Of a stretch of 64,000 nt of DNA, positions 17,735 through 26,404 are shown piece by piece. Position numbers and translations under genes: made by a program. This DNA is from B25-G16 sp964549945 (GTDB lineage: Bacteria; Desulfobacterota; DSM-4660; Desulfatiglandales; B25-G16). Numbering within the stretch: position 1 is the stretch's first letter; every line of letters starts with the position of its first letter. The stretch is taken from the NCBI GenBank assembly GCA_964549945.1, contig CAZJXD010000009.1, positions 28,555 through 92,554 on the forward strand. The letters are read 5' to 3'. The notes under the pieces are model-generated. The model ran no database searches. It saw only the letters and a list, made by a program, of their open reading frames with translations, and had not been told where the DNA came from.

Positions 17735-19399
17735 ATGAAGATTGCCCTTGCCCAACTCAACCCGATCATCGGGGACTTCGCTTACAACGCTGACAAAATG
17801 AGGGCTGCTGCTGAGAGGGCCAAGGATCTAGCCTGTGACCTGGTTGTCTTCTCCGAGCTCGCCATCTCGGGCTACCCACCGCGAGACCTCCTGGAGAAGA
17901 GGGAATTTATCGAGGCAAACCTTACATACTTGCAAGGCCTGGTGAAATCCATAGAGGGAATTGGCGTGATATGCGGGTATGTGGATAGAAACCAAACGAA
18001 GGTGGGGAACCCTCTCCACAACTCGGCCGTGCTTTTTGATAAAGGAAAAATACTCCATAAGGCGCACAAGAGGCTTCTTCCCACCTACGATGTATTCGAT
18101 GAGACCAGGTACTTTGAGCCCGGCTCGGAATGCACGCCTTACCCTTACAAAAATCACCGGATCGGGCTCACCGTGTGTGAGGATATCTGGAATGACAGGG
18201 AATTCTTCATAAAGCCCCGGTACCCGATCGATCCAGTGGAAAGGATGGTCAGCGAGGGGGCCAACCTCATCATAAATGTGGCGGCATCCCCTTACTATGT
18301 GGGTAAACGTGAGTTTAAAAGGGATATGTTTCTTAATATCGTGAAAAAATATGAGGTGCCCCTCGTATATGTAAACCAGGTCGGCGGCAATGACAGCGTT
18401 CTTTTTGACGGTATCAGCCTTGCCTATAACGCGAAAGGCGAAATAGTTGCGAGGGCCCGCGATTTTGAGGAGGATATGGTGGTCTGCGACACCGCGAGCC
18501 AGAAAGGGGAGGTGCACCCGATCTCCGAATCGGATACAGAATCTATCCTCAACGCGCTGGTAATGGGCACCAGGGACTATATCCGTAAATGCGGGTTTTC
18601 CAGGGCAGTAGTGGGCTTAAGCGGCGGTATCGACTCGGCGCTTACCGCATACGTTGCGGTCCAGGCCCTTGGAGGGGACAATGTCTTACTTGTATTCATG
18701 CCCTCTCAATACACCAATAAGGAAAACTTCGAAGACACAAAAATGCTTGCAGTCAATCTAGGGGTTGAGCTTGTTACCGTACCTATTGACGCGGAATTCG
18801 AAACGCTCATCAAAGACCTGTCGCCCTTGTTTAAGGATGTAGCAACGGAGGTCACGGGCCAAAACATCCAGGCCAGGATCAGAGGAACGATGCTCATGGC
18901 AATCAGCAACAAACTGGGGCATCTGCTCCTGTCAACGGGCAATAAGTCGGAGCTAGCCGTGGGGTACTGCACCCTGTACGGGGATATGAACGGCGGCCTG
19001 GCAGTGATCTCGGATGTGCCCAAGACTTTTGTGTACCGAATCGCCCGGTTCATAAATAGCCAAAGGGAGGTGATCCCCGAGAGGATCATCCAAAAGCCCC
19101 CATCGGCTGAGCTGAAACCCGATCAACGAGATCAGGACGATCTGCCTCCTTATGAGATTTTAGATGGTATCCTGAAGGCGTATATAGAGGACAATAAAAC
19201 TACTGAAGAGATCATGGAGATGGGGTTTGATCCATCGATCGTCAAGGATATCATCATGCGCATTTCTCGAAACGAATACAAGAGACACCAATCCCCCCCG
19301 GGCCTGAAGGTGACCACCAAGTCCTTCGGGTACGGCAGGAGATATCCCATAGCCCAGAGGTACCGATCTCCATGCGCCCTGGTTTCAGATAGGACTTGA
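17735..19399 (+). CDS. nadE: Glutamine-dependent NAD+ synthase
   Basis: Makes NAD from nicotinic acid adenine dinucleotide with glutamine and ATP. The N-terminal nitrilase-type glutaminase has Glu41 in FSELAISGYPPRDLL, the Lys in HKRLLPTYDVFDE and the Cys in LTVCEDIW. The synthetase domain has the PP-loop VVGLSGGIDSALTAY, then STGNKSELAVGY and KPPSAEL. The start at 17735 (AGGA upstream) gives 554 residues, family-like; an in-frame codon at 17699 would overlap purF. The last ~160 codons (18884-19370) are repeated exactly at 45457-45943. The residues after RYRS come from sequence beyond the repeat, so the native C-terminus may have been replaced. Confidence 0.94.
   Translation: MKIALAQLNPIIGDFAYNADKMRAAAERAKDLACDLVVFSELAISGYPPRDLLEKREFIEANLTYLQGLVKSIEGIGVICGYVDRNQTKVGNPLHNSAVLFDKGKILHKAHKRLLPTYDVFDETRYFEPGSECTPYPYKNHRIGLTVCEDIWNDREFFIKPRYPIDPVERMVSEGANLIINVAASPYYVGKREFKRDMFLNIVKKYEVPLVYVNQVGGNDSVLFDGISLAYNAKGEIVARARDFEEDMVVCDTASQKGEVHPISESDTESILNALVMGTRDYIRKCGFSRAVVGLSGGIDSALTAYVAVQALGGDNVLLVFMPSQYTNKENFEDTKMLAVNLGVELVTVPIDAEFETLIKDLSPLFKDVATEVTGQNIQARIRGTMLMAISNKLGHLLLSTGNKSELAVGYCTLYGDMNGGLAVISDVPKTFVYRIARFINSQREVIPERIIQKPPSAELKPDQRDQDDLPPYEILDGILKAYIEDNKTTEEIMEMGFDPSIVKDIIMRISRNEYKRHQSPPGLKVTTKSFGYGRRYPIAQRYRSPCALVSDRT
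18884..19370 (+). repeat. 487-bp direct repeat, copy 1 (inside complete nadE)
   Basis: Every base I compared matches copy 2 at 45457-45943; the offset is 26573. The base before (A versus G) and the base after (C versus A) differ, fixing both ends. Confidence 0.95.
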
Positions 19400-19655
19400 T
19401 AACGATGATATCTCTCTTGCGGAATTCGGTCTCCATGCTCTCCGCCTCACCCTGAGGGCAAAGATTCTTTTGTCTCAGTTTCCATATATTGCCCGCGATC
19501 ACCGTTTCTCGCCTCCAAGCACACTGGAAGGCGCGCTACAGGTTCTCTATGAGAGGGTGCTGCCCTTCTTCGAGGAGCTGGGACTCGGAGTGGAGCATTT
19601 CCCGGCCGATAATGGCCGGGAGTACTGCGGTGATTTGATGATCCATCCCCATTAG
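19371..19655 (+). pseudogene. IS481-like transposase fragment
   Basis: The frame ending at 19655 encodes RVLPFFEELGLGVEHF followed by PADNGREYCGDLMIHPH. This resembles the integrase-core segment of IS481-type transposases, including the second catalytic Asp context DNGREYCG. Only about 45 residues are recognisable. Upstream reading in the same frame (from 19371) is open but not clearly transposase. It begins at the right edge of repeat copy 1 and ends overlapping the stop codon of the convergent alcohol dehydrogenase gene. Confidence 0.6.
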
Positions 19656-20830
19656 AAGGCGTTTTCGTATATCCTCCTTACATCTTCCTCGGTCAAATCC
19701 CTGGGGTTCGGGATAAACAGTCTTGCCTGCTTCATCCCCCCTTTAACCAACTTAGGCAGATCATCTCTTGATATCCCGTACTCAGAAAGCCTAAAGGGGA
19801 TCTCGACGGCGTTGAGCAACTTCTTCGCCGCTTCTACCGCTTTCTCCGCAGCGTCATACATTGAAAGACCCTCGACATGTTCTCCCATTGCTTCTGCAAT
19901 TCTTGCAAATTTCTGAAGGCTTCCAGTCTTATTGAAATGCATAACGTGAGGTAGCATAATGGCATTTGATCGCCCGTGTGGTATCTGATATTCGTTCCCT
20001 AGTACATATGCTAATCCATGTACCGCACCCAGCCTACCACTAGCAAAGGCTAGCCCCGCGATATTTGCCGCCAACAGCATATTATATCTTGCAGTTACAT
20101 CGGTCCCCTTTGAGTAGGCCGAGGGTAGATTGTGCGCAATAAGGCTGATTGCTTCGATTGCCAAAATTTCTGCAAAAGGTGTCGTGCTTACGGACACATA
20201 TGACTCAATAGCGTGAACTAATGCATCCATCCCAGTATTTGCAGTGATATCGGGCGGCATTGAAAGAGTCAATATTGGATCTAAAATGGCTACCTCTGCA
20301 ATTAAAAAGCTACTGGATACCACCTTCTTAGTGTTTTCCTGTTCATCGGTTATCACAATGGATCTTGTTACTTCACTCCCCGATCCCGCAGTAGTAGGGA
20401 TGAGAATTTTTGGAAGTCCCGGTTTATGAATAGTCTCTAAGCCGACGTAGTCTAAAATATCTCCCGGATTAGTCGCCATAACGGCAGAACCCTTTGCGAC
20501 GTCCAGAGAACTTCCACCTCCAATCCCGATGACCACGTCATACATCCCCTCGCGGACCACCTTGGCGCATTCATCCACGACACGTGCTGGCGGCTCAGGC
20601 TCTACCTTATCAAAGACACCGGCCTCTATGTGTGTGTCATGCAATACATCTTGCACAACTTGGACCAATCCGGCAGAGGCCAGTCCCGGGTCGGTGACAA
20701 TAAGTGCCTTGCTTCTGCCCTGTGTCTTTACCTCATCCCCTAGTTTGTCAACTATATGGGTACCGAGTACGATCTTCTTGGGTGAAAAAAAATGACTGAC
20801 TTTGTTGATTTCGTAGAAAAACGTATTCAT
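19652..20830 (-). CDS. Iron-containing alcohol dehydrogenase
   Basis: NAD(P)-dependent oxidation or reduction between an alcohol or hydroxyacid and its carbonyl. The dinucleotide site is GIGGGSSLDVAK near residue 95; PTTAGSGSEVT near 137 is family-typical. Metal ligands lie in GMDALVHAIE and in VHGLAYVLG plus IPHGRSNAI. The ATG at 20830 is preceded by GGGAGC and gives 392 residues. The longer frame from 20872 adds a poor N-terminus. It is transcribed toward nadE and lies in the repeat-bounded block, upstream of which sits an operator-like palindrome at 21032. The substrate is unknown. Confidence 0.88.
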   Translation of the reverse strand: MNTFFYEINKVSHFFSPKKIVLGTHIVDKLGDEVKTQGRSKALIVTDPGLASAGLVQVVQDVLHDTHIEAGVFDKVEPEPPARVVDECAKVVREGMYDVVIGIGGGSSLDVAKGSAVMATNPGDILDYVGLETIHKPGLPKILIPTTAGSGSEVTRSIVITDEQENTKKVVSSSFLIAEVAILDPILTLSMPPDITANTGMDALVHAIESYVSVSTTPFAEILAIEAISLIAHNLPSAYSKGTDVTARYNMLLAANIAGLAFASGRLGAVHGLAYVLGNEYQIPHGRSNAIMLPHVMHFNKTGSLQKFARIAEAMGEHVEGLSMYDAAEKAVEAAKKLLNAVEIPFRLSEYGISRDDLPKLVKGGMKQARLFIPNPRDLTEEDVRRIYENAF

Positions 20831-20897
20831 AAGATAGCTCCCGAAACGTTTCTTACACGAGCTGTTTCCCAACCTCTAATGAGAGGATATTCACCTA

Positions 20898-21023
20898 CGT
20901 GCCAAATCCTCTTTCTAACGTCACGCCCCCGGTTGACTCATCAAATACCGGCATCTGCCTTGTTGCTCCTAGAAGACGAAACTCTTCCACGACCACTGAT
21001 TTAGTCTTCCTTTCCTGTACCTT
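20898..21023 (-). pseudogene. Remnant of a GntR regulator (effector-domain piece)
   Basis: The minus frame reads VQERKTKSVVVEEF, then DESTGGVT. The intact GntR protein at 44513-45280 has VQRAKTKSAVLEEV and DESTGTVT at the matching place. The helix-turn-helix half and the rest are missing. The remnant lies eight bases from palindrome A (21032), while in the intact gene the same point is about 360 bases away, so an internal deletion is likely. Confidence 0.65.
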
Positions 21024-21031
21024 GGGAATAA

Positions 21032-21059
21032 ATGTATACTTATATATATTAATATACAT
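21032..21059 (-). promoter_or_regulatory. Operator-like palindrome A
   Basis: A 28-bp AT-rich near-palindrome with half-sites ATGTATAC and ATATACAT. It matches site B at 45362-45389 in all but one or two bases, and the match extends to a TGTCAA flank. Read on the minus strand, TTGACA at the flank plus the TA-rich core forms a -35/-10 promoter, so a bound regulator would block transcription of the alcohol dehydrogenase side. Confidence 0.6.
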
Positions 21060-21393
21060 ATTGTCAACCACGAATCTATCGGGTTGGTTCTCCGTCTTGC
21101 ATCAGGGGAAAAAGGGATACCCCTCACGGTAGGTTGTAGCAAGGTGAAAATGCCCCTTGTAGTTACAATGCTCGAATGCCCCCCTCGTGAGTAGGGGGCC
21201 AATGAAGGAGAGAGTAATTGTGAACAAGCGGGGATGATGATCCAATGGGATTGTAGTCTGCATCGCCGGTTCGGCTCAGCTTATCCTGCCTGTTGTCTTA
21301 TGGCAGCGGTCAATGATGTCAATGGCGCCATCTTAGCCGCTCTCTAGAATAATCTCCGGGATGCGCCTGGCAAGGATAACCATTGATCTGCCC

Positions 21394-21448
21394 TTGACAA
21401 TACATACATTCTTTTTTTCTTGACAAAATAATGTAAATTGTATAGATA
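21394..21448 (+). promoter_or_regulatory. Candidate promoter region facing the TRAP genes
   Basis: TTGACA occurs at 21394-21399 and again at 21420-21425. The second is followed after 17 bases by TAGATA (21443-21448). TTGACAATACATACATTC partly resembles the flank and half-site of palindromes A and B, so the same GntR protein might act here. Confidence 0.4.
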
Positions 21449-21514
21449 TCTAAATAACCATCAAAGCTTGGGGGTTCAAGGGAATTGTCCCCTTTCTCGC
21501 CTGCTGATAACCAA

Positions 21515-21672
21515 GTTAGACAGACGATTAAAGCCTGTATTCTTAACGGAGAATTTAATCGCTGGAAAAATTCCTTCCGAAAATGATCTCTGAAATAAAT
21601 GTAATGTCGGTCGGTTAACTGTTCGTGAGGCCATTTGTAAATTGGTTCATGAAGTCTTTCTGTTGAGGATGG
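21515..21672 (+). pseudogene. Remnant of a GntR regulator (helix-turn-helix piece)
   Basis: VRQTIKACILNGEFNR is read in one frame, then AGKIPSENDL, a stop, and NVGRLTVREAICKLVHE in another. These match the intact GntR start (IPSENELAKHF, ARLTVREAVSQLVKE). One frameshift and one stop break it. It has the opposite orientation to the effector-domain remnant at 20898-21023, so at least two regulator copies decayed here or an inversion occurred. Confidence 0.75.
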
Positions 21673-21759
21673 AAAATCATGTTGGTCTTAACGGCGATAA
21701 CTCTTCTAACTTTATCGCTGGGGACAATGTCAATAGTGGCAGGTCTTCATATCTCATAA
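21667..21759 (+). pseudogene. Remnant duplicate of the dctP signal-peptide region
   Basis: GWKIMLVLTAITLLTLSLGT is read here and ends in a stop after about 30 codons. The intact DctP 125 bases downstream begins MSKGWKVMLVLAAVTILA. The DNA is similar over about 75 bases. It is fused directly to the gntR helix-turn-helix remnant. Confidence 0.75.
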
Positions 21760-21782
21760 ATCCTTAAAAGGAGGAATTGGTC

Positions 21783-22808
21783 ATGAGCAAAGGATGGAAG
21801 GTTATGTTGGTCTTAGCGGCGGTAACCATCCTGGCTTTACCGCTGGGGGCAGTGTCAATGGCAGAGGCGAAGACACATGAATTCAAGATCTCCATAGAGA
21901 ATGCTCTGACCCACCCAAAAACCAAGGGGCTAGAAATATTCATGGAAGAATTGATCGAGAGATCGGGGGGTCAGCTAAAACCCCACCTCTATCATAGCGC
22001 CCAGCTTTACAAAGACTCCCACGTAACAAAGGCCGTGAACATGGGCGTGGTGCATATGGCGGTGGTGGGAAACTATTTGCTGGATGGCTTTGACATCAAT
22101 GCTACTGTTACTCATCTGCCCATGTTTTTTGGGCAGTCTCAAGAACTCACCACAAAGTTAGTCGATGGTGAGGTCGGCACATTCGTGAGCAATAGGCTGG
22201 AAGAGAAACTGAATGTGGAGGTGATAGGCCGGGCTTTTGAGATGGGGTTTGACAATCTTTACACCGTCAATAAAGAAATCAAAAAGCTGGAAGATTTCAA
22301 GGGCTTAAGGATACGCCATGCCGGGGGCGCCGTGTATACAAAGCTGTTAAAAGCTTTAGGTGCAGAGGGCGTCGTTATCTCGTGGCCGGACGTGCCCATG
22401 GCCCTGGCCCGAGGCACGGTAGATGGTGTCGCTACAACGACCAAGAGTGCGGAGAGCGCCAAGCTTCATGAGTCCGGGCTCAAATATGGCATCGAATGCC
22501 GGAACCACGTGTCGTACTACTACCCCCTGGTGAATAGAAAGTTCTGGAACAGCCTCCCGCCTGACCTTCAAAAGATCTTTATGGATGTATGGGAAGAAAC
22601 GGTACCCAAACAGCGGCAGATCGCCAGAGACGAGCAAATAGAGGCCAAAAAATTCCTGGAAGGCAAGGGAATGGTATTTTATGAGCCCAGCCTCGAACAA
22701 TTGACCAACTGGCGCAATCATATCATATATACGCAAGAAGGATTAATAAAAGACCTTGGGTATGCCCCGCAACTCGTCGAAGCATGCTTGAAGGCCTTGG
22801 GCATGTAG
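21783..22808 (+). CDS. TRAP transporter substrate-binding protein (DctP family)
   Basis: Periplasmic receptor that captures a carboxylate and hands it to DctQM. A signal peptide spans residues 1-27 with a likely cut near SMAEA-KTH. The typical TRAP core appears in SGGQLKPHLYHSAQLYKD near 60, and in the helix containing DFKGLRIRHAGG and GTVDGVATT. ATG at 21783 follows AAAAGGAGGAA; the longer TTG start at 21777 is unlikely. It is followed by a strong hairpin and then dctQ. The ligand is not predictable; the neighbouring enzymes suggest an organic acid. Confidence 0.92.
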   Translation: MSKGWKVMLVLAAVTILALPLGAVSMAEAKTHEFKISIENALTHPKTKGLEIFMEELIERSGGQLKPHLYHSAQLYKDSHVTKAVNMGVVHMAVVGNYLLDGFDINATVTHLPMFFGQSQELTTKLVDGEVGTFVSNRLEEKLNVEVIGRAFEMGFDNLYTVNKEIKKLEDFKGLRIRHAGGAVYTKLLKALGAEGVVISWPDVPMALARGTVDGVATTTKSAESAKLHESGLKYGIECRNHVSYYYPLVNRKFWNSLPPDLQKIFMDVWEETVPKQRQIARDEQIEAKKFLEGKGMVFYEPSLEQLTNWRNHIIYTQEGLIKDLGYAPQLVEACLKALGM

Positions 22809-22836
22809 CATTCAACTCGATTATCGTCCATCCGGA

Positions 22837-22877
22837 GGGGGGAAGCTTTTCGAAAATATGCAACGCTGCTTCCCCCC
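22837..22877 (+). terminator. Hairpin between dctP and dctQ
   Basis: GGGGGGAAGC at 22837-22846 pairs with GCTTCCCCCC at 22868-22877 over a 21-base loop. Such hairpins between a binding-protein gene and its permease genes usually stabilise the upstream message or attenuate the permease genes. Confidence 0.55.
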
Positions 22878-22894
22878 TTCAATAAAGGGAAGTT

Positions 22895-23428
22895 ATGGCT
22901 GCGAATAAGGTGGTGGCGCTATGGAACCAGGCGGAGGGATTTCTTTTCGGTTTCCTCAATGTGGCCGCTGTGGCGGTTGCGTTTTACGGTGTCATCATGA
23001 GGTATGTCTTCCGAGCGGCCCCTTTCTGGACTGAGGAAGTCTGCCTTTACTTGATCATCTGGGCCGTCTTCCTTGCCGCCAGTACTCTGGCGGAGGAAAG
23101 GGGGCACGTGGGGGCTACCCTACTTGTAGAACGGTTCCCCGTGCGGATCCGGCGCATCCTGGCAGTCATCAACGGGATCGTGTGCCTGGGATTCTGCGGG
23201 ATCATCTGCTGGTATGGGTTCCAGATCGTCTGGCAAACCTATGCGTGCGCCCAAAAATCCTCCACAGCACTTCGTTTTCCGCTCTGGATCGCCTACCTAG
23301 CGGTGGCTGCCGGCTGTTTGCTCGTCGGTATACGATACATATTGCGCATCTACCGCCTGCTCTTTCGATTCCAGGAATCCGACATTTTGGAAACCCATGA
23401 AATGAGCCGAGAGGGAGTCCATCGATGA
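22895..23428 (+). CDS. TRAP transporter small permease (DctQ family)
   Basis: 177 residues with four membrane spans, roughly residues 14-35, 50-67, 88-110 and 126-148. FWTEEVCLYLIIWAVFLAAS is a DctQ-typical second span and AEERGHVG follows it. It forms the membrane complex with DctM. AAAGGGAAG precedes the ATG; the stop overlaps the dctM start in ATGA. Confidence 0.9.
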   Translation: MAANKVVALWNQAEGFLFGFLNVAAVAVAFYGVIMRYVFRAAPFWTEEVCLYLIIWAVFLAASTLAEERGHVGATLLVERFPVRIRRILAVINGIVCLGFCGIICWYGFQIVWQTYACAQKSSTALRFPLWIAYLAVAAGCLLVGIRYILRIYRLLFRFQESDILETHEMSREGVHR

Positions 23429-24708
23429 TTCCGGTTTTCATTCTCGTTTTTGGCATGTTGCTCTGCATGGGAGTTCCCATCGCCTTCACCCTGGGCATCA
23501 CCGCCATGGTCATGCTTGCCTTTTATTCAGTCACCCCCCTGTTTGTGGTCCCCGAGGTCATGTACAATGCGTTAGACACCTTTCCCTTGGTGGCCATCCC
23601 CTTTTTCGTCACCGCCGCCCAGTTCATGGTCCGGGGAGGAACTTCCCGCTACCTCGTCGAGGCTGCCAATGCTTACGTTGGGCACCTGCGGGGGGGGCTG
23701 GCCATTGTCGCGGTGGTCTCTTGCATGTTTTTTGCCGCTATCTGCGGCTCCAGTGTAGCCTCTGCGCTGGCCATTGGCGTAATCATCATCTCTTCCATGA
23801 TAGATTTTGGTTACACCCGATCCTTTGCTGCGGGAGTCGTCGCCGCCTCCGGGACCATGGGGATTATGATTCCTCCCAGCGTTGCTTTGATCCTTTACGG
23901 CATCATTGCGGAAGAATCCATCCCCAGGTTGTTTCTGGCAGGGGTAACGCCGGGCCTCCTCGAGGGAGCCCTTTACATCGTGTGGATTGCCTATTATTCC
24001 AGACGCAAGGGATACGGGGGAGGGCCGCGGAGCACTCTGCCTGAAGCCCTGCGTGCCACCGGCAAAGCCATTCCCGCCTTATGTTTGCCCTTCATCATCC
24101 TCGGTGGAATTTACGGGGGGTTCGTCACCGTAAGCGAGGCCGCGGCCCTGGCGGCAATCGTATCCATCTTCGTCAGCGTCTTTGTGTACCGTGGGGTGAA
24201 GTTCCCACAGATAATCCCTATAAGCGCAGAGGCCATGAGATCCGCGGGGATGATCATGTTTATCATCTCCACGGCCATCGTATTCGGCAACTGGCTCACC
24301 GAGTCCGGTATCCCGCAGGCCATAGCAGGCCTGATGACTGAGGCCAAATTATCCCCGTATATCTTCCTATTTATAGTCAATCTCATTCTGCTCTTCATGG
24401 GCATGTTTCTCGAAGTTGCGTCCACCATGCTGATCACCCTGCCCATTCTTATGCCGCTCGTCAGGGTTCTGGGGATCGACCCGATTCATTTCGGTATCGT
24501 CATGACCACGAACATGGAACTTGCCCTGATAACGCCTCCGGTGGGGCTCAACCTCTACGTCATCTGCGGCGTGTCTAAGGCCTCTCTGTGGGAGGCTATA
24601 CAGGGAGCATTCCCCTTCGTTTGCTTGGGATTTGTGGAGCTTGCAATAGTCACCTACTGGCCTGATTTCTGTCTTTTTTTGCCGCGATTACTCATGGGCA
24701 CGTACTAG
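23425..24708 (+). CDS. TRAP transporter large permease (DctM family)
   Basis: Sodium-coupled transport subunit, 427 residues, about 11-12 membrane helices. FAAICGSSVASALAIG near residue 110 and SGTMGIMIPPSVALILYG near 145 are the first conserved substrate-path motifs; EVASTMLITLPILMPLV near 330 and ALITPPVGLNLYV near 370 are the second. The start overlaps the dctQ stop. Confidence 0.94.
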   Translation: MIPVFILVFGMLLCMGVPIAFTLGITAMVMLAFYSVTPLFVVPEVMYNALDTFPLVAIPFFVTAAQFMVRGGTSRYLVEAANAYVGHLRGGLAIVAVVSCMFFAAICGSSVASALAIGVIIISSMIDFGYTRSFAAGVVAASGTMGIMIPPSVALILYGIIAEESIPRLFLAGVTPGLLEGALYIVWIAYYSRRKGYGGGPRSTLPEALRATGKAIPALCLPFIILGGIYGGFVTVSEAAALAAIVSIFVSVFVYRGVKFPQIIPISAEAMRSAGMIMFIISTAIVFGNWLTESGIPQAIAGLMTEAKLSPYIFLFIVNLILLFMGMFLEVASTMLITLPILMPLVRVLGIDPIHFGIVMTTNMELALITPPVGLNLYVICGVSKASLWEAIQGAFPFVCLGFVELAIVTYWPDFCLFLPRLLMGTY

Positions 24709-24834
24709 AAGAGGATCATAAAGGGATTTACATATCGGGTTCAGGGATGAAAAAAGAGGCATCTCCATGCCATATTCATGCATCGATGGGTATCCTGAAT
24801 CTCTTATCCCGAATCTATAGGGTGGATTCTTGAG
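24709..24834. other. Gap between TRAP and Liv genes with a partial copy of a hairpin element
   Basis: GGGTATCCTGAATCTCTT occurs at about 24788-24805. The same string with one change is half of the hairpin at 27648-27675. Here the right arm has decayed (TATCCCGAATC). Confidence 0.4.
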
Positions 24835-25569
24835 ATGTTCTTGCAGGCCAAGGACCTTGTAAAAAATTTCGGCGCCTTACATGCAGTTAACAATGTGAGC
24901 CTGGATGTAGGACCGGGTGTTCATTCCATTATCGGGCCTAATGGTGCCGGAAAGACAACGGTATTTAATCTGCTCACGGGATTCTTAAGACCGGACAGCG
25001 GAAAGGTGCTTTACCTGGGAAAAGAGATCACCCATCTACCTGCCTATGAGATATCGCAATTAGGAATAGCCCGGTCCTTTCAGATCACAAGTATCTTTCC
25101 CGATCTTCCTGTATATGAAAATGTACGCCTGGGGGTTCAATCTAGGCTTCGGGCCTCTCACAACTTCCTCATGGATTATAAGAAGTTACAGGGAGTGCAT
25201 GAGAACGCCGAGAGGGTGATAGAACAGGTAGGCCTTGCTGAATCGATGGATATCAAGGCTAAAAATCTTTCATACGGGCTCCGAAGGAGCCTGGACATCG
25301 GTATTTGCCTCGCAACTGAACCGAAGCTGATTCTTTTGGATGAGCCGACTTCCGGGATGGATCGAGAAGACACACAAGTTATCATACAGCTCATTTCTCA
25401 TATCTCAAAGGAGATCCCTGTGGTGCTCATCGAGCATAATATCGATATAGTGCTTTCCATCTCAAATATTGTAACTGTGTTATACCAGGGGGCTGTTTTG
25501 GCAGAAGGAACTCCTCTGGAAATCCAAAGAAGCGAGAAGGTTCAAGAGGCCTACCTAGGGGGATATTGA
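24835..25569 (+). CDS. Branched-chain-type ABC transporter ATP-binding protein, LivG-like (set 1)
   Basis: ATPase of a Liv-type importer, 244 residues. Walker A is GPNGAGKTTV, the Q-loop region is SFQITSIFP, and Walker B is LILLDEPTSGMD. The signature region reads LSYGLRRSLDIG instead of the usual LSGGQ/LSYGQ, an odd substitution that may be tolerated. A LivG-typical C-terminal segment with the motif AEGTPLEI follows. livF starts at the base after its stop. Confidence 0.9.
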   Translation: MFLQAKDLVKNFGALHAVNNVSLDVGPGVHSIIGPNGAGKTTVFNLLTGFLRPDSGKVLYLGKEITHLPAYEISQLGIARSFQITSIFPDLPVYENVRLGVQSRLRASHNFLMDYKKLQGVHENAERVIEQVGLAESMDIKAKNLSYGLRRSLDIGICLATEPKLILLDEPTSGMDREDTQVIIQLISHISKEIPVVLIEHNIDIVLSISNIVTVLYQGAVLAEGTPLEIQRSEKVQEAYLGGY

Positions 25570-26265
25570 ATGCTTCAACTACAAGATGTCCACACCTATT
25601 ATGGCGACAGCCATGTGCTTAAGGGTGTTTCAATCGAGATAAGAAAAGGAGAATTGTCAACCCTTCTTGGCCGCAACGGCGCGGGAAAGACCACCACCCT
25701 AAGGAGCATCATGGGCATCATTGCCCCCCGAAAAGGGGCGATCATCTTCGATGGCAACTATATCTCAGGAGGAAAACCTCATCAGATTGCATCATTGGGT
25801 GTCGGGTATGTCCCTGAGGAGAGGGCTGTTTTCCCAAGCCTTTCCGTCTCAGAGAACCTTATGCTGCCCTCCAAAAAGAATAGAAGCGGATTCTGGAGCT
25901 TGGAAAAGATTTACGCTCATTTCCCTATTCTAAAAGACCGGACTCACCACAAGGGCTCGCAACTTTCCGGAGGCGAACAACAGATGTTGGCCATCGCGCG
26001 TATACTGACCATGGACCTTAAACTCCTCTTGCTGGATGAACCTACAGAGGGACTTGCTCCTGCCCTCGTCCGGCAGATTGCCGTGATACTCCAGGAGATA
26101 AAGAAAAGCCAGATCACCATGCTTCTCGTTGAACAGAATACAAGGTTTGCCACGGAAGTCGCCGATCAACACTACATCCTCTACAATGGCCAGATCCGTT
26201 ATAAGGGGACCAATGCCCGGTTCAAGGAGGAGAAAGAGCTACAATTAAGATACCTGGGGGTATAG
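25570..26265 (+). CDS. Branched-chain-type ABC transporter ATP-binding protein, LivF-like (set 1)
   Basis: Second ATPase, 231 residues. Walker A is GRNGAGKTTT, the signature is LSGGEQQMLAIAR and Walker B is LLLLDEPTEGLAP. It starts directly after the livG stop. Membrane subunits and binding protein of the same set follow at 26405-29545. Confidence 0.93.
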   Translation: MLQLQDVHTYYGDSHVLKGVSIEIRKGELSTLLGRNGAGKTTTLRSIMGIIAPRKGAIIFDGNYISGGKPHQIASLGVGYVPEERAVFPSLSVSENLMLPSKKNRSGFWSLEKIYAHFPILKDRTHHKGSQLSGGEQQMLAIARILTMDLKLLLLDEPTEGLAPALVRQIAVILQEIKKSQITMLLVEQNTRFATEVADQHYILYNGQIRYKGTNARFKEEKELQLRYLGV

Positions 26266-26404
26266 AGCAGGGGTCTTCGATGGTTGTGCATCAAATCAGA
26301 TAATTCGATTCAAGATCCACGCGAAAGGAGGTGAGAGGGCCAGTTCGTAATTCTTTCAGGGGTAATTGAAAACCAACCTAACTTCAAACAAGGGGGAAAT
26401 GAAG

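Noticed and set aside
17828..18517. 229-codon minus-strand frame inside nadE
   Set aside because: Antisense shadow; nadE has all catalytic motifs in the plus frame.
19254..19502. Minus-strand open frame reading IWKLRQKNLCPQGEAESMET near the left junction
   Set aside because: It looks protein-like for about 40 residues but then runs into the antisense of nadE, and I cannot tie it to a family.
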